Assembly: GCF_002836255.1 (NCBI RefSeq)
Contig: NZ_PJAU01000059.1
Span: 310,001-374,000 of the forward strand
Direction: 5' to 3'
Source: Colwellia sp. 75C3
GTDB taxonomy: Bacteria > Pseudomonadota > Gammaproteobacteria > Enterobacterales > Alteromonadaceae
Length of the DNA: 64,000 nt
The notes under the pieces are model-generated. The model saw only the letters and a list, made by a program, of their open reading frames with translations, made no database searches and was not told the origin of the DNA. The position numbers and the translations under genes are program-made. Shown here piece by piece: positions 1-10,226 of the stretch. How positions within the stretch are numbered: the stretch's first letter is position 1; each line of letters opens with the position of its first letter.

Positions 1-1300
<1,300 letters not shown>

Positions 1301-1423
1301 ACTAAGCAGTCTTTGATTAAAGGGAGTACTATTGTATGTTTTATCAAGTAAGCAAGAAAGTACAAAGTGTAACCTTATATGCCAAAATTACGGCACCTAT
1401 CCACACTATAAAATGAGAAACGT

Positions 1424-1993
1424 ATGTTTTCTATTTCTTCTGGCTGGCTAACACAAGCGCAACACTTACCGTCACCGTACTTTGCTCCACGTGAATTAGG
1501 TGAAGAAATTAATTTATTAGTGGTCCATAATATTTCACTACCAGCAGGGCAGTTTGGTGGTCATTACATTAGCGACTTGTTTCTTGGTCAGCTAGATTGT
1601 AACGCGCATCCAAGTTTTAATGATTTAAGAGGTGTTAAGGTTTCAGCCCACTGTCTAGTCCGCCGTGATGGTAGCGTAATCCAGTATGTATCCTTCGACG
1701 ATAAAGCTTGGCATGCAGGGGTTTCATCATTTAATCAGCGAGAACGCTGTAATGATTATTCCATTGGTATTGAATTAGAGGGCACAGATGACATCCCTTA
1801 TACGGCAGAACAATACCAACAATTAATTGCGTTAACGCTTTGTTTGCAAAATCAATTTCCTGCTATTATCATAGGCAATGTTGTTGGTCATTGTGATATT
1901 GCCCCGGTTAGAAAAACCGATCCTGGGCCTGTATTTGACTGGCCATACTTTTATCAGTGTTTGACTGAACAAGCGACAAGGAATATCACCTAA
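1424..1993 (+). CDS. ampD: 1,6-anhydro-N-acetylmuramyl-L-alanine amidase AmpD
   Basis: This is a cytoplasmic zinc amidase that cleaves the peptide from 1,6-anhydroMurNAc during cell-wall recycling, which in many gammaproteobacteria keeps ampC beta-lactamase uninduced. At 189 residues it has the family length. Zinc ligands are visible as the His of LLVVHNISLP, the His of VVGHCDIAP and the Asp of RKTDPGP. The IGIELEG core of the amidase fold is present, and there is no signal peptide, as expected for AmpD. Its stop is one base before the ampE start, giving a tight ampDE operon divergent from the nadC operon. No ampC or ampR is visible in this window. Confidence 0.95.
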   Translation: MFSISSGWLTQAQHLPSPYFAPRELGEEINLLVVHNISLPAGQFGGHYISDLFLGQLDCNAHPSFNDLRGVKVSAHCLVRRDGSVIQYVSFDDKAWHAGVSSFNQRERCNDYSIGIELEGTDDIPYTAEQYQQLIALTLCLQNQFPAIIIGNVVGHCDIAPVRKTDPGPVFDWPYFYQCLTEQATRNIT

Positions 1994-1994
1994 C

Positions 1995-2918
1995 ATGAGT
2001 TTACTAAGTTTATTAATTGCCCTAGCAGCAGACAGAACGTTATCTGCAGAAATGTGGCGATTCAATTTTTATTATCAACACTATTTACATTTTTTTAGTA
2101 AAAATTTTACCGCTAAGCAAGGTACGATTGCTAGTGCCGTGTTTATTATAGTACCCGTCATTGCGACATATCTGCTGCTTGATATTATTGATAACCCAGT
2201 ACTGCAATTACTACTTTCTACGGTGATACTCATCATTTGTTTTGGTTGTACTACCACCAGAAATAGTTATAAAAGCTATCTTCTCTCGGCTTTTCGGGGG
2301 GAAGAAACGACCACCGAAATGCATCATCAGCAATTATTAACAGATAAGAACCTGCCGAATATGGGCTTTGGCCAAGCACTTATTTGGTTAAATTATCGTT
2401 ATTACATCGCTATCATGCTGTATTTCACTGTGTTTGGTGCAGCGGGCGCGGTATTTTATCGTTTATTGACGACAGTTATTGAGCATAAAAAAGCACAATG
2501 TATGGCCAGCGCTGCTGAGAAACAGGCAGAAGCTCAGACAACGTCGGCAAATGATAGTGAAGAGGAGCAGGAGGGGCAGCATGAAGCGAGTGTCGCTCCT
2601 AATATTATGAGTGGCTGTCAAAACCATCACGATGTGCTTTTTTGGATAGATTGGTTGCCTGTTCGTATCGCTTCTTTTGGCTATATGTTTGTTGGTCACT
2701 TTTCCAAAGCCGTGCCTGTTTGGTTAGAAAGTTTATTTGATAGCGAAAAGCCAACCCATCAAGTATTGATTGATGTGGCAGAAAAATCTGAAGATATCAT
2801 GGTAAACGAAAACGATTGTACAGCAGAGCCTTGTTTACTGGTAAGACTAGCAAAACGTAATGTGCTACTTGTGCTTGCTGTTATCTCAATATTGACATTG
2901 TCGGGTTTCCTTACTTAA
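1995..2918 (+). CDS. ampE: AmpE-like inner-membrane protein
   Basis: This 307-residue membrane protein starts MSLLSLLIALAADR, the typical AmpE N-terminus. Hydrophobic segments lie at about residues 45-66, 68-86, 135-158 and the extreme C-terminus (NVLLVLAVISILTLSGF). A hydrophilic Glu/Gln-rich loop (about residues 170-205) separates the third segment from the rest. AmpE belongs to the CobD/CbiB-like fold family and is described as a signalling modulator alongside AmpD, but its biochemical activity is not settled. The gene follows ampD directly. Its 3' flank carries an upstream PdhR-like box belonging to the next transcription unit. Confidence 0.88.
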   Translation: MSLLSLLIALAADRTLSAEMWRFNFYYQHYLHFFSKNFTAKQGTIASAVFIIVPVIATYLLLDIIDNPVLQLLLSTVILIICFGCTTTRNSYKSYLLSAFRGEETTTEMHHQQLLTDKNLPNMGFGQALIWLNYRYYIAIMLYFTVFGAAGAVFYRLLTTVIEHKKAQCMASAAEKQAEAQTTSANDSEEEQEGQHEASVAPNIMSGCQNHHDVLFWIDWLPVRIASFGYMFVGHFSKAVPVWLESLFDSEKPTHQVLIDVAEKSEDIMVNENDCTAEPCLLVRLAKRNVLLVLAVISILTLSGFLT

Positions 2919-2936
2919 CAAAACCTAATTAAAATG

Positions 2937-2951
2937 AATGGTCAGACCAAT
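2937..2951. promoter_or_regulatory. upstream PdhR-like operator (one mismatch)
   Basis: The sequence AATGGTCAGACCAAT matches the PdhR consensus ATTGGTnnnACCAAT at all but one half-site base. It lies 154 bp upstream of the stronger box at 3091 and just after the ampE stop. It may support looping with the downstream box or be a diverged second site. No binding data are available. Confidence 0.45.
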
Positions 2952-3046
2952 CGGTCAACCTCACCTAATGCGTTAAAAAAAGACAGAATTATCTTGATTT
3001 AGCGCATATAAACCTTGCTTAAATACTAACCATCAACTAAATTTAC

Positions 3047-3075
3047 TTGTCAAAAGTAGCCATATTTGCTATTTT
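3047..3075 (+). promoter_or_regulatory. sigma70-type promoter of pdhR operon
   Basis: The -35 is TTGTCA at 3047-3052 and the -10 is TATTTT at 3070-3075, with a 17-bp spacer. The expected start near 3082 places the PdhR box at roughly +10 to +24, the same geometry known for the E. coli pdh promoter. It is predicted from consensus only. Confidence 0.6.
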
Positions 3076-3090
3076 ATTGCCTTGAAAATG

Positions 3091-3105
3091 ATTGGTCTTA
3101 CCAAT
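3091..3105. promoter_or_regulatory. PdhR operator, perfect consensus
   Basis: ATTGGTCTTACCAAT is a perfect 6-3-6 palindrome identical to the ATTGGTnnnACCAAT PdhR consensus. It lies 79 bp before the pdhR start and just downstream of the predicted -10. This implies autorepression of pdhR-aceEF-lpdA, relieved by pyruvate. Confidence 0.85.
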
Positions 3106-3183
3106 TTACCAAGATTCAATCGAGTGTATGAATCGCTCATTTGTCTCTTTATTACCATGGAAATAGCTTGCTAAATTACTTTT

Positions 3184-3984
3184 ATGAATGCAAACGTAAC
3201 GGCAAATAAATCAATGAAAGCATCCCAACGCACTGGGCGAGTAAAGCCACAGAAGTTAGCTGATATTATTTTAGCTCAGCTGGAGTCGATGATAATTGAA
3301 GGAAGTTTACAGCCCGGTGAGAAATTATTACCTGAGCGTGAACTTGCGTTGCAATTTGAAGTCTCAAGACCGTCATTACGTGAAGCGATACAGAAGTTAG
3401 AAGCCAAAGGTTTGGTTACACGTAAGCAAGGTGGTGGCACCTTTGTTAGTGACAATTTACTCAGTGGTTTTTCCGATCCATTGTTTGAATTAATGTCGAA
3501 CAATAATGAGTCACAATTTGATTTATTAGAGTTTCGTCACGGTATTGAAGGTATGGCATCTTATTATGCTGCTATGCGCGGTACGCCAGCAGATTTTGAA
3601 CAAATTCAAGCAAAGCATAATGAAATTGGTAATAGCCAGCTAGAAAAAGGCGAAGATGACTTTCGTGGAGAAGCGGAAGCGGTTGTTCAATTTCATTTAG
3701 CCATTTGTGCAGCATCACATAATGCGGTGATATTACAGCTTGCTCGTAGTATGTCGCCATTATTGGCGGATAACATTGCACAAAATTTAACTGTTTTGGC
3801 GAAGCGTCCTGATATCTTTAGCAAGATTACCGATTATAGAAAGCGTTTGCTCAATGCCATTATCAGTGGTGAACCCCAGAAAGCTTGGGGAGCAAGCCAT
3901 AGACATTTAGCTTTCATCGAAGAAATATTACTGAAATCGACACAAGAAAACAGCCGCATGGAGCGCTCAATGCGCAGAATGTAG
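3184..3984 (+). CDS. pdhR: pyruvate dehydrogenase complex repressor PdhR (GntR/FadR family)
   Basis: This is a transcriptional repressor of the pyruvate dehydrogenase operon that responds to pyruvate. The 266-residue protein has an N-terminal winged helix (about residues 24-92, with the GntR hallmark LQPGEKLLPERELALQFEVS and RPSLREAIQKLEAKGLV) and a C-terminal FCD ligand domain (about 110-250). ATG 3184 is used. An N-terminal extension of about 20 residues precedes the usual family start. The operator immediately upstream supports autoregulation, and aceE, aceF and lpdA follow on the same strand. The last 39 codons plus stop are repeated in degenerate form immediately downstream. Confidence 0.95.
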   Translation: MNANVTANKSMKASQRTGRVKPQKLADIILAQLESMIIEGSLQPGEKLLPERELALQFEVSRPSLREAIQKLEAKGLVTRKQGGGTFVSDNLLSGFSDPLFELMSNNNESQFDLLEFRHGIEGMASYYAAMRGTPADFEQIQAKHNEIGNSQLEKGEDDFRGEAEAVVQFHLAICAASHNAVILQLARSMSPLLADNIAQNLTVLAKRPDIFSKITDYRKRLLNAIISGEPQKAWGASHRHLAFIEEILLKSTQENSRMERSMRRM

Positions 3985-3990
3985 ATAAGT

Positions 3991-4121
3991 CAGTGGTGAG
4001 CCTCAAAAGGCATGGGGTGCAAGCCATAGACACTTAGCTTTCATCGAAGAAATATTATTGCTTTTTAAAGATACGTACACAAGAAAACAGCCGCATGGAA
4101 CGGTCGATGCGACGCATGTAA
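3991..4121 (+). pseudogene. vestigial second copy of the pdhR 3' end
   Basis: Bases 3991-4121 align with the pdhR tail at 3864-3984. Copy two still spells SGEPQKAWGASHRHLAFIEEILL, then TQENSRMERSMRRM and a stop. A 16-base block (about 4061-4076) replaces six bases of the original and breaks the frame. Across the 37 alignable codons and stop there are about 15 base differences, all synonymous (for example GAA/GAG, CCC/CCT, CAG/CAA, AGA/CGC, TAG/TAA). The tail therefore diverged while under selection as part of a working gene and was joined here later, most simply by recombination between diverged pdhR alleles. It has no start codon and is not expected to be translated. Confidence 0.85.
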
Positions 4122-4252
4122 AAGAATTATGCGCAAAGCGCACCGAGTAGAAAAAGAAATTAGCAGATTAAACAAAGAATAGTTAACACCTTTAATTTTA
4201 TACATTTTATTAAACTTTTTATTAAATAAGAAAGTATTGGAGACTAAACAAT

Positions 4253-6934
4253 ATGTCAGATCTACCAAATATCGATATTGATTCAGCAGAAACTCAAGAG
4301 TGGTTAGAGTCATTAGAGTCAGTATTAGAAAATGAAGGCCCAGAACGTGCCCATCAATTATTAGAAACGTTAATTGAACGTGCGCGTCGTGGTGGTACTC
4401 ATTTACCGTTTAACGCGACTACAGCATATGTAAATACGATTCCACCAGGCCAAGAGCCTCATATGCCTGCTGACCAAACGATTGAATCACGTATCCGTGC
4501 TGCAATTCGTTGGAACGCGTTAGTATTAGTATTACGTGCCTCTAAAAAAGATTTAGAACTTGGCGGCCATATTGGTAGCTTCGCGTCTTCATCTACTTTA
4601 TACGATGTAGGTTTTAACCACTTCTTTAAAGCGGCATCTGAAACTGATGGCGGAGATTTCATTTTTGCTCAAGGTCATATTTCTCCAGGTATTTATTCTC
4701 GTGCCTTCATGGAAGGTCGTTTAACTGAAGAGCAAATGAATAACTTCCGTCAAGAGTGTGATGGCAAAGGTTTATCTTCGTACCCGCATCCTCATTTGAT
4801 GAAAGATTTCTGGCAGTTCCCAACAGTTTCTATGGGCTTAGGTCCATTACAAGCTATCTATACTGCACGTTTCTTAAAATACTTAACGGACCGTGGCATT
4901 AAAGATTGTTCAGGCCAACGTGTTTACTGTTTCCTAGGTGATGGTGAAACTGATGAGCCAGAATCATTAGGTGCTATCGGTTTAGCGTCGCGTGAAGGTT
5001 TAGATAACTTAACGTTTATCGTTAACTGTAACTTACAGCGTTTAGATGGTCCTGTACGTGGTAACGGTAAAATTATCCAAGAACTTGAAGGTACATTCCG
5101 TGGCGCAGGCTGGGAAGTAGTGAAAGTTATTTGGGGTTCTTACTGGGATTCACTTATTGCCCGTGATACTTCAGGTAAATTACTACAGTTAATGAACGAA
5201 ACAGTAGATGGCGAATACCAAAACTGTAAAGCGAAAGGCGGTAAGTACACGCGCGAAAACTTCTTTAACAAGTACCCTGAAACTAAAGCTATGGTTGCTA
5301 ACATGTCAGATGCAGATATCTGGCGTTTAAACCGTGGTGGTCATGATCCAGTTAAAGTTTATGCTGCTTATGAAAAAGCGAAAAACACTAAAGGTCGTCC
5401 AACAGTAATCTTAGCTAAAACAGTTAAAGGTTTCGGTTTAGGCGCTTCAGGTGAAGCATTAAACATTGCACATAACGTTAAGAAAATGGACGTTGAGTCA
5501 ATCAAACATTACCGTGATCGTTTCAATATTCCGGTAAGCGATGATGAAATTGCTGATTTACCTTTCTACAAATTTCCTGAAGACAGTGAAGAATTCAAGT
5601 ACATGAAAGCCCGTCGCGAAGCGCTAGGTGGTTCATTACCTGCACGTCGTGTTCAAGCAGAAGAACAACTTGAAATCCCAGCACTTAAAATCTTTGATCC
5701 TATTTTAAAAGGTTCTGGTGATCGTCAAGTATCATCTACAATGACTTTTGTACGTGTACTTAACAGCTTATTAAAAGATAAGAAAATAGGTAAGCGCATC
5801 GTACCAATCATTCCGGATGAAGCACGTACTTTTGGTATGGAAGGTTTATTCCGCCAAGTCGGTATTTATGCAAGTGAAGGTCAAAAGTATGTGCCACAAG
5901 ATGCTGACCAAGTTGCTTATTACCGTGAAGACAAAAAAGGCCAAGTTTTACAAGAAGGCATTAACGAATTAGGTGCTATGGCATCTTGGGTTGCTGCAGG
6001 TACTTCTTATTCAACGTGTAACGCGGTAACTATTCCGTTCTACATTTACTACTCAATGTTTGGTTTCCAACGCGTTGGTGATTTAGCATGGGCAGCTGGC
6101 GATAGCCAAGCACGTGGTTTCTTATTAGGTGCTACTGCAGGTAGAACAACACTTAACGGCGAAGGTCTTCAGCATCAAGATGGTCACTCACATGTACAGG
6201 CAGGTTTAATTCCTAACTGTGTGACTTATGATCCAACTTACGGTTATGAAATTGCTGTTATCGTGCGTGAAGGTTTACGTCGCATGTATGAAGAAAATGA
6301 AAACATCTTCTTCTACTTAACCTTAATGAATGAAAACTATCAACATCCGGCAATGCCAGAAAGCAAAACGGTTGAAGACGAAATTATTAAAGGTATTTAT
6401 CAACTTGAACAAGCTGCACCAGCTAAAGGTAAAGCGACTGCAAATGTTCAGTTATTAGGTTCAGGTACTATCTTAGAGAAAGTACGTGAAGCGGCACAAA
6501 TCCTTGCTAATGATTTCAACATCTCAAGTGATGTTTACTCAGTAACTTCATTTAACGAACTAGGCCGTGACGGTCAAGACGTAACTCGTTGGAACATGCT
6601 TCACCCAGAAAGTGAGCAGCGTGTACCTTATATTGCAAAAATTATTACTAAAGATGCAGGACCTGCAATTGCAGCAACTGATTACATTAAAAACTACTCA
6701 GATCAAGTACGTGCTTACATAGATACTGAATACCGTTGTTTAGGTACTGATGGTTTTGGTCGTAGTGATAGCCGCGCAAACTTGCGTACTCACTTCGAAG
6801 TAAATGCAGCTTACATTGTTGTTGCGGCATTATTTGAATTAGCAAATCGTGGTGAAGTTAAACGTTCAGTAGTAACAGAAGCAATTAAACGCTTTGATAT
6901 TGATACTGAAAAACTTAACCCACTTTACGCTTAA
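4253..6934 (+). CDS. aceE: pyruvate dehydrogenase E1 component, homodimeric type
   Basis: This is the thiamine-diphosphate E1 subunit that decarboxylates pyruvate and acetylates the lipoyl groups of AceF. At 893 residues it is close to the E. coli enzyme (887). The TPP/Mg motif GDGETDEPES starts near residue 230 and ends in NCNLQRLDG. The downstream transketolase pyrimidine-binding domain includes IPDEARTFGMEGLF, and the C-terminal domain includes DGFGRSDSR. The start at 4253 has a TTGGAGA ribosome site. It is the second gene of the pdhR-aceE-aceF-lpdA operon, 268 bp after pdhR because of the vestigial duplication. An extra promoter in that gap is possible but not clear. Confidence 0.98.
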   Translation: MSDLPNIDIDSAETQEWLESLESVLENEGPERAHQLLETLIERARRGGTHLPFNATTAYVNTIPPGQEPHMPADQTIESRIRAAIRWNALVLVLRASKKDLELGGHIGSFASSSTLYDVGFNHFFKAASETDGGDFIFAQGHISPGIYSRAFMEGRLTEEQMNNFRQECDGKGLSSYPHPHLMKDFWQFPTVSMGLGPLQAIYTARFLKYLTDRGIKDCSGQRVYCFLGDGETDEPESLGAIGLASREGLDNLTFIVNCNLQRLDGPVRGNGKIIQELEGTFRGAGWEVVKVIWGSYWDSLIARDTSGKLLQLMNETVDGEYQNCKAKGGKYTRENFFNKYPETKAMVANMSDADIWRLNRGGHDPVKVYAAYEKAKNTKGRPTVILAKTVKGFGLGASGEALNIAHNVKKMDVESIKHYRDRFNIPVSDDEIADLPFYKFPEDSEEFKYMKARREALGGSLPARRVQAEEQLEIPALKIFDPILKGSGDRQVSSTMTFVRVLNSLLKDKKIGKRIVPIIPDEARTFGMEGLFRQVGIYASEGQKYVPQDADQVAYYREDKKGQVLQEGINELGAMASWVAAGTSYSTCNAVTIPFYIYYSMFGFQRVGDLAWAAGDSQARGFLLGATAGRTTLNGEGLQHQDGHSHVQAGLIPNCVTYDPTYGYEIAVIVREGLRRMYEENENIFFYLTLMNENYQHPAMPESKTVEDEIIKGIYQLEQAAPAKGKATANVQLLGSGTILEKVREAAQILANDFNISSDVYSVTSFNELGRDGQDVTRWNMLHPESEQRVPYIAKIITKDAGPAIAATDYIKNYSDQVRAYIDTEYRCLGTDGFGRSDSRANLRTHFEVNAAYIVVAALFELANRGEVKRSVVTEAIKRFDIDTEKLNPLYA

Positions 6935-6961
6935 TTAGCGACTAGAGAAAAGGAAACGATT

Positions 6962-8614
6962 ATGTCTATTGAAAAAATCCTAGTCCCTGATGTTGGTGGC
7001 GATGAAGTTGAAATTATCGAAATCTGTTTTGCTGTTGGCGACACGCTTGAAGCTGATGAGGGTATTATTACCGTAGAAACTGATAAAGCTTCTATGGATA
7101 TTCCCGCGCCATTTGCCGGTAAGCTTGTTAGCTTAACTGTGAGTGTTGGCGATAAAATTAAAGAAGGCGATGTTATTGCCGAAATGGAGAGCGCTTCAGT
7201 AGCCCCTGCTCCAGAAACAGCACCAGTTGCAGCTGTTGTTGAAGCTCCTGCTCCAGCAGCCCCAGTTGTTGAAGCTGCGCCTGTAGCGGTTGCTCCAGTT
7301 GCGACTGCCTCTGAGATTATTGACATCGCAATACCAGATATTGGTGAAGACGGCGAAGTTGAAGCGATTGAAGTATTAGTTAGTGTTGGTGATGTCATTG
7401 AAGCAGAAGATGGCTTAATCACCCTTGAAACTGATAAAGCGACCATGGATGTTCCTTCTACGCACGCAGGTACTGTTATAGAAGTATTTGTTAGTACTGG
7501 CGATAAAGTTAAGCAAGGTTCATTGGTAATCAAGCTTGAAACTGCTGGTGATGTTGCGTCTGCACCCGTTGCCGCCGCGCCAGTAGCACAAGTTGCTCCT
7601 GTAGCTGCACCTACTGTTGCTGCAACAACAGCACCTACAGCTTCACCAGTACCACATCATCCACAAGCGGGTAACGTGAATAAAGGGACTATTTATACGT
7701 CACCTTCAATCCGTCGTCTGGCACGTGAATTTGGTGTTGATTTAACGGTAGTTAAAGGCACTGGTCGTAAAGGCCGCATCTTAAAAGAAGATGTACAATC
7801 ATTTGTTAAGTATGAATTATCTCGCCCGAAAGCGAATGCAGGTAGTTCTGTTGCCAGCGGTGAAGGCGGTTTACAAGTTGTTAGTGCTAAGACGATTGAT
7901 TTCTCTAAATTTGGTGAGATTGAAACAAAAGCATTAACACGTATTCAGAAAATTTCTGGACCATTCTTACATCGTAACTGGGTAACTATTCCACATGTTA
8001 CGCAATTTGATGAAGCTGATATCACTAACGTTGAAGCGTTCCGTAAAGAACAAAATGTTGTTTGTGAAAAGCAAAAGCTTGGTTTTAAAATCACGCCACT
8101 TGTCTTTATCTTAAAAGCGGCGGCTGATGCATTACGTGCCTTCCCAACGTTTAACTCAAGCTTGAGTGAAGACGGAGAAAGCTTAATTCTTAAGAAATAC
8201 ATTCACATTGGTGTTGCCGTTGATACACCAAATGGTTTGGTTGTTCCGGTAGTACGTGATGTTGACCAAAAGGGTATTCATCAGTTATCTCGTGAATTAC
8301 TTGAAATCAGCATGAAAGCACGTGATGGCAAATTAAAAGCCCAAGACATGCAAGGTGGTTGTTTCACTATTTCGAGCCTTGGTGGTATTGGTGGTACGGC
8401 ATTTACGCCTATCGTTAATGCACCAGAAGTGGCTATTTTAGGCGTTTCTAAATCAGAAATGAAACCTAAATGGAATGGTAAAGACTTTGAACCTAAGCTA
8501 ATGCTTCCGTTATCTATGTCATATGATCATCGTGTTATTGATGGTGCGTTAGCAGCACGTTTCACTGTGCATTTAGCTGGCGTAATGTCTGACATTCGTA
8601 AATTGGTACTTTAG
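6962..8614 (+). CDS. aceF: dihydrolipoyllysine-residue acetyltransferase (PDH E2), two lipoyl domains
   Basis: This is the core E2 subunit of pyruvate dehydrogenase, which transfers acetyl from the lipoyl arm to CoA. The 550-residue chain contains two lipoyl domains (ETDKASMD with lipoyl Lys42; ETDKATMD with Lys159). Ala/Pro/Val-rich linkers separate them. A peripheral E1/E3-binding domain lies at about 250-285 (SPSIRRLAREFGVDL). The catalytic domain carries SYDHRVIDG at about 519-527 with the active His and Asp. E. coli AceF has three lipoyl domains; two, as here, is common elsewhere in gammaproteobacteria. It starts 27 bp after aceE with an AAGGA ribosome site. Confidence 0.98.
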   Translation: MSIEKILVPDVGGDEVEIIEICFAVGDTLEADEGIITVETDKASMDIPAPFAGKLVSLTVSVGDKIKEGDVIAEMESASVAPAPETAPVAAVVEAPAPAAPVVEAAPVAVAPVATASEIIDIAIPDIGEDGEVEAIEVLVSVGDVIEAEDGLITLETDKATMDVPSTHAGTVIEVFVSTGDKVKQGSLVIKLETAGDVASAPVAAAPVAQVAPVAAPTVAATTAPTASPVPHHPQAGNVNKGTIYTSPSIRRLAREFGVDLTVVKGTGRKGRILKEDVQSFVKYELSRPKANAGSSVASGEGGLQVVSAKTIDFSKFGEIETKALTRIQKISGPFLHRNWVTIPHVTQFDEADITNVEAFRKEQNVVCEKQKLGFKITPLVFILKAAADALRAFPTFNSSLSEDGESLILKKYIHIGVAVDTPNGLVVPVVRDVDQKGIHQLSRELLEISMKARDGKLKAQDMQGGCFTISSLGGIGGTAFTPIVNAPEVAILGVSKSEMKPKWNGKDFEPKLMLPLSMSYDHRVIDGALAARFTVHLAGVMSDIRKLVL

Positions 8615-8636
8615 TCGATATTGACTAATTAAAGTT

Positions 8637-8670
8637 GGCGAAATTCAACACATAAGAGTAGAATTTCGCC
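8637..8670 (+). other. intercistronic hairpin between aceF and lpdA
   Basis: GGCGAAATTC at 8637-8646 is perfectly complementary to GAATTTCGCC at 8661-8670, with a 14-nt loop. No T-run follows, so it is not a classical terminator. It may be an mRNA-stabilising or processing element that sets lpdA expression apart from aceEF. It is seen only as a dyad. Confidence 0.55.
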
Positions 8671-8714
8671 CATAAAAATACTTACACAGAACAACAGTTT
8701 TTAATGAGGAATTT

Positions 8715-10148
8715 ATGAGTAACGATATCAAAACTCAAGTAGTAGTATTAGGTTCAGGCCCTGGCGGCTATTCTGCAGCATTTCGTGCAGCAGATTTAGG
8801 TTTAGACGTAGTATTAGTTGAAAGCCGTGAAACATTAGGTGGCGTTTGTTTGAACGTGGGTTGTATCCCATCAAAAGCATTACTTCACGTTGCTAAAGTA
8901 ATTGACGATGCGGCTGCTATGGCTTCACACGGTGTTACTTTTGGTAAGCCAGAAATCGATTTAGATAAAATTCGTGGCTGGAAAGAAAGCGTAGTAGCTC
9001 AACTTACTGGCGGTTTAGGCGGCATGTCTAAAGCACGTAAAGTAACGACAGTTTACGGTTACGGTAAATTCACTTCAGATAAGACTATTGAAGTTGAAGG
9101 TAATGACGGCGTGAAAACGACTGTTACTTTTGATAACGCTATTATCGCAGCTGGTTCTTCAGTAATTGACTTACCATTTATTCCTAACGATGACCCACGT
9201 GTTATTGACTCAACTGGCGCATTAGAACTTAAAGATGTTCCTGGCGAGATGTTAGTACTTGGTGGCGGCATTATCGGTCTAGAAATGGGTACTGTTTACG
9301 CTGCATTAGGCTCTAAAGTATCTGTTGTTGAGTTTGCTGATCAATTAGTACCAGCAGCTGATAAAGATATTGTTAAAGTTTATAACAACTACAACAAGAA
9401 AAAATTCAACATTATGTTGTCTACTAAAGTTGTTGCTGTTGAAGCAAAAGATGACGGTTTATACGTTACTTTTGAAGGTAAAAAAGCACCAGCTGAACAA
9501 GTACGTTACGACAAGATTTTAGTTGCTGTTGGTCGTAAGCCAAACGGTCACTTAGTTGCTGCTGATAAAGCAGGCGTAAATGTTGATGAACGTGGTTTCA
9601 TCAATGTAACGAACGAACTTCGTACTAACGTGCCACACATCTTCGCTATCGGCGATGTTGTTGGTCAACCTATGCTTGCGCATAAAGCCGTTCATGAAGC
9701 ACATTGTGCTGCTGAAGTGATTTCAGGTAAGAAGCATACATTCGAACCACGTTGTATCCCTTCAATCGCTTACACAGATCCAGAAATGGCTTGGGTTGGT
9801 GTAACTGAATCTGAAGCGAAAGAGCAAGGTTTAAACATCGAAATTGCTAACTTCCCTTGGGCTGCTTCTGGTCGTGCTATCGCTTCTGCACGTACTGAAG
9901 GTAAAACTAAGTTAATCTTCGAAAAAGAATCAGGCCGTATACTTGGTGGTGCTATTGTTGGTATCAATGCCGGTGAAATGCTTGGTGAAATTTGTTTAGC
10001 TATTGAAATGGGCGCTGACGCAGAAGATATTGGTTTAACTATCCATGCTCACCCAACGTTAAACGAGTCAATTGGCTTAGCGGCAGAAATCTTTGAAGGT
10101 TCTATCACTGATTTACCTAACGCTAAAGCAGTAAAAAGAAAAAAATAA
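8715..10148 (+). CDS. lpdA: dihydrolipoyl dehydrogenase (E3)
   Basis: This is the FAD disulfide oxidoreductase that reoxidises dihydrolipoyl groups of the pyruvate and 2-oxoglutarate dehydrogenase complexes, passing electrons to NAD+. At 477 residues it is near the E. coli length (474). It has an N-terminal FAD site GSGPGGYSAA, the redox disulfide Cys45/Cys50 in GGVCLNVGCIPSK, and an NAD-binding GGGIIGLEMG. A second FAD motif is AIGDV, and the C-terminal HAHPT contains the catalytic His (444-446). It starts 100 bp after aceF with a TGAGGA ribosome site and ends before a strong terminator, closing the operon. It probably also serves 2-oxoglutarate dehydrogenase, as no other E3 is visible here. 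Confidence 0.98.
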   Translation: MSNDIKTQVVVLGSGPGGYSAAFRAADLGLDVVLVESRETLGGVCLNVGCIPSKALLHVAKVIDDAAAMASHGVTFGKPEIDLDKIRGWKESVVAQLTGGLGGMSKARKVTTVYGYGKFTSDKTIEVEGNDGVKTTVTFDNAIIAAGSSVIDLPFIPNDDPRVIDSTGALELKDVPGEMLVLGGGIIGLEMGTVYAALGSKVSVVEFADQLVPAADKDIVKVYNNYNKKKFNIMLSTKVVAVEAKDDGLYVTFEGKKAPAEQVRYDKILVAVGRKPNGHLVAADKAGVNVDERGFINVTNELRTNVPHIFAIGDVVGQPMLAHKAVHEAHCAAEVISGKKHTFEPRCIPSIAYTDPEMAWVGVTESEAKEQGLNIEIANFPWAASGRAIASARTEGKTKLIFEKESGRILGGAIVGINAGEMLGEICLAIEMGADAEDIGLTIHAHPTLNESIGLAAEIFEGSITDLPNAKAVKRKK

Positions 10149-10189
10149 ACTTGTTTAGCTTAGCGTAAAGCTAATGAAAAATGATGATG

Positions 10190-10226
10190 AAAAGCCAGTT
10201 ACTTGCATAAAGTAACTGGCTTTTTT
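10190..10226 (+). terminator. rho-independent terminator after lpdA
   Basis: A 15-bp stem (AAAAGCCAGTTACTT at 10190-10204 with its complement at 10210-10224) and a GCATA loop end in a T-run. It marks the 3' end of pdhR-aceEF-lpdA. Confidence 0.93.

Noticed and set aside
4130..4142. TGCGCAAAGCGCA palindrome before aceE
   Set aside because: The stem is only 5 bp with a 3-nt loop and there is no match to a known operator; too weak to annotate.
6931..7533. 200-codon minus-strand frame over aceF
   Set aside because: It is Ser/Ala/Thr-rich low-complexity sequence that mirrors the lipoyl-domain linkers of aceF.
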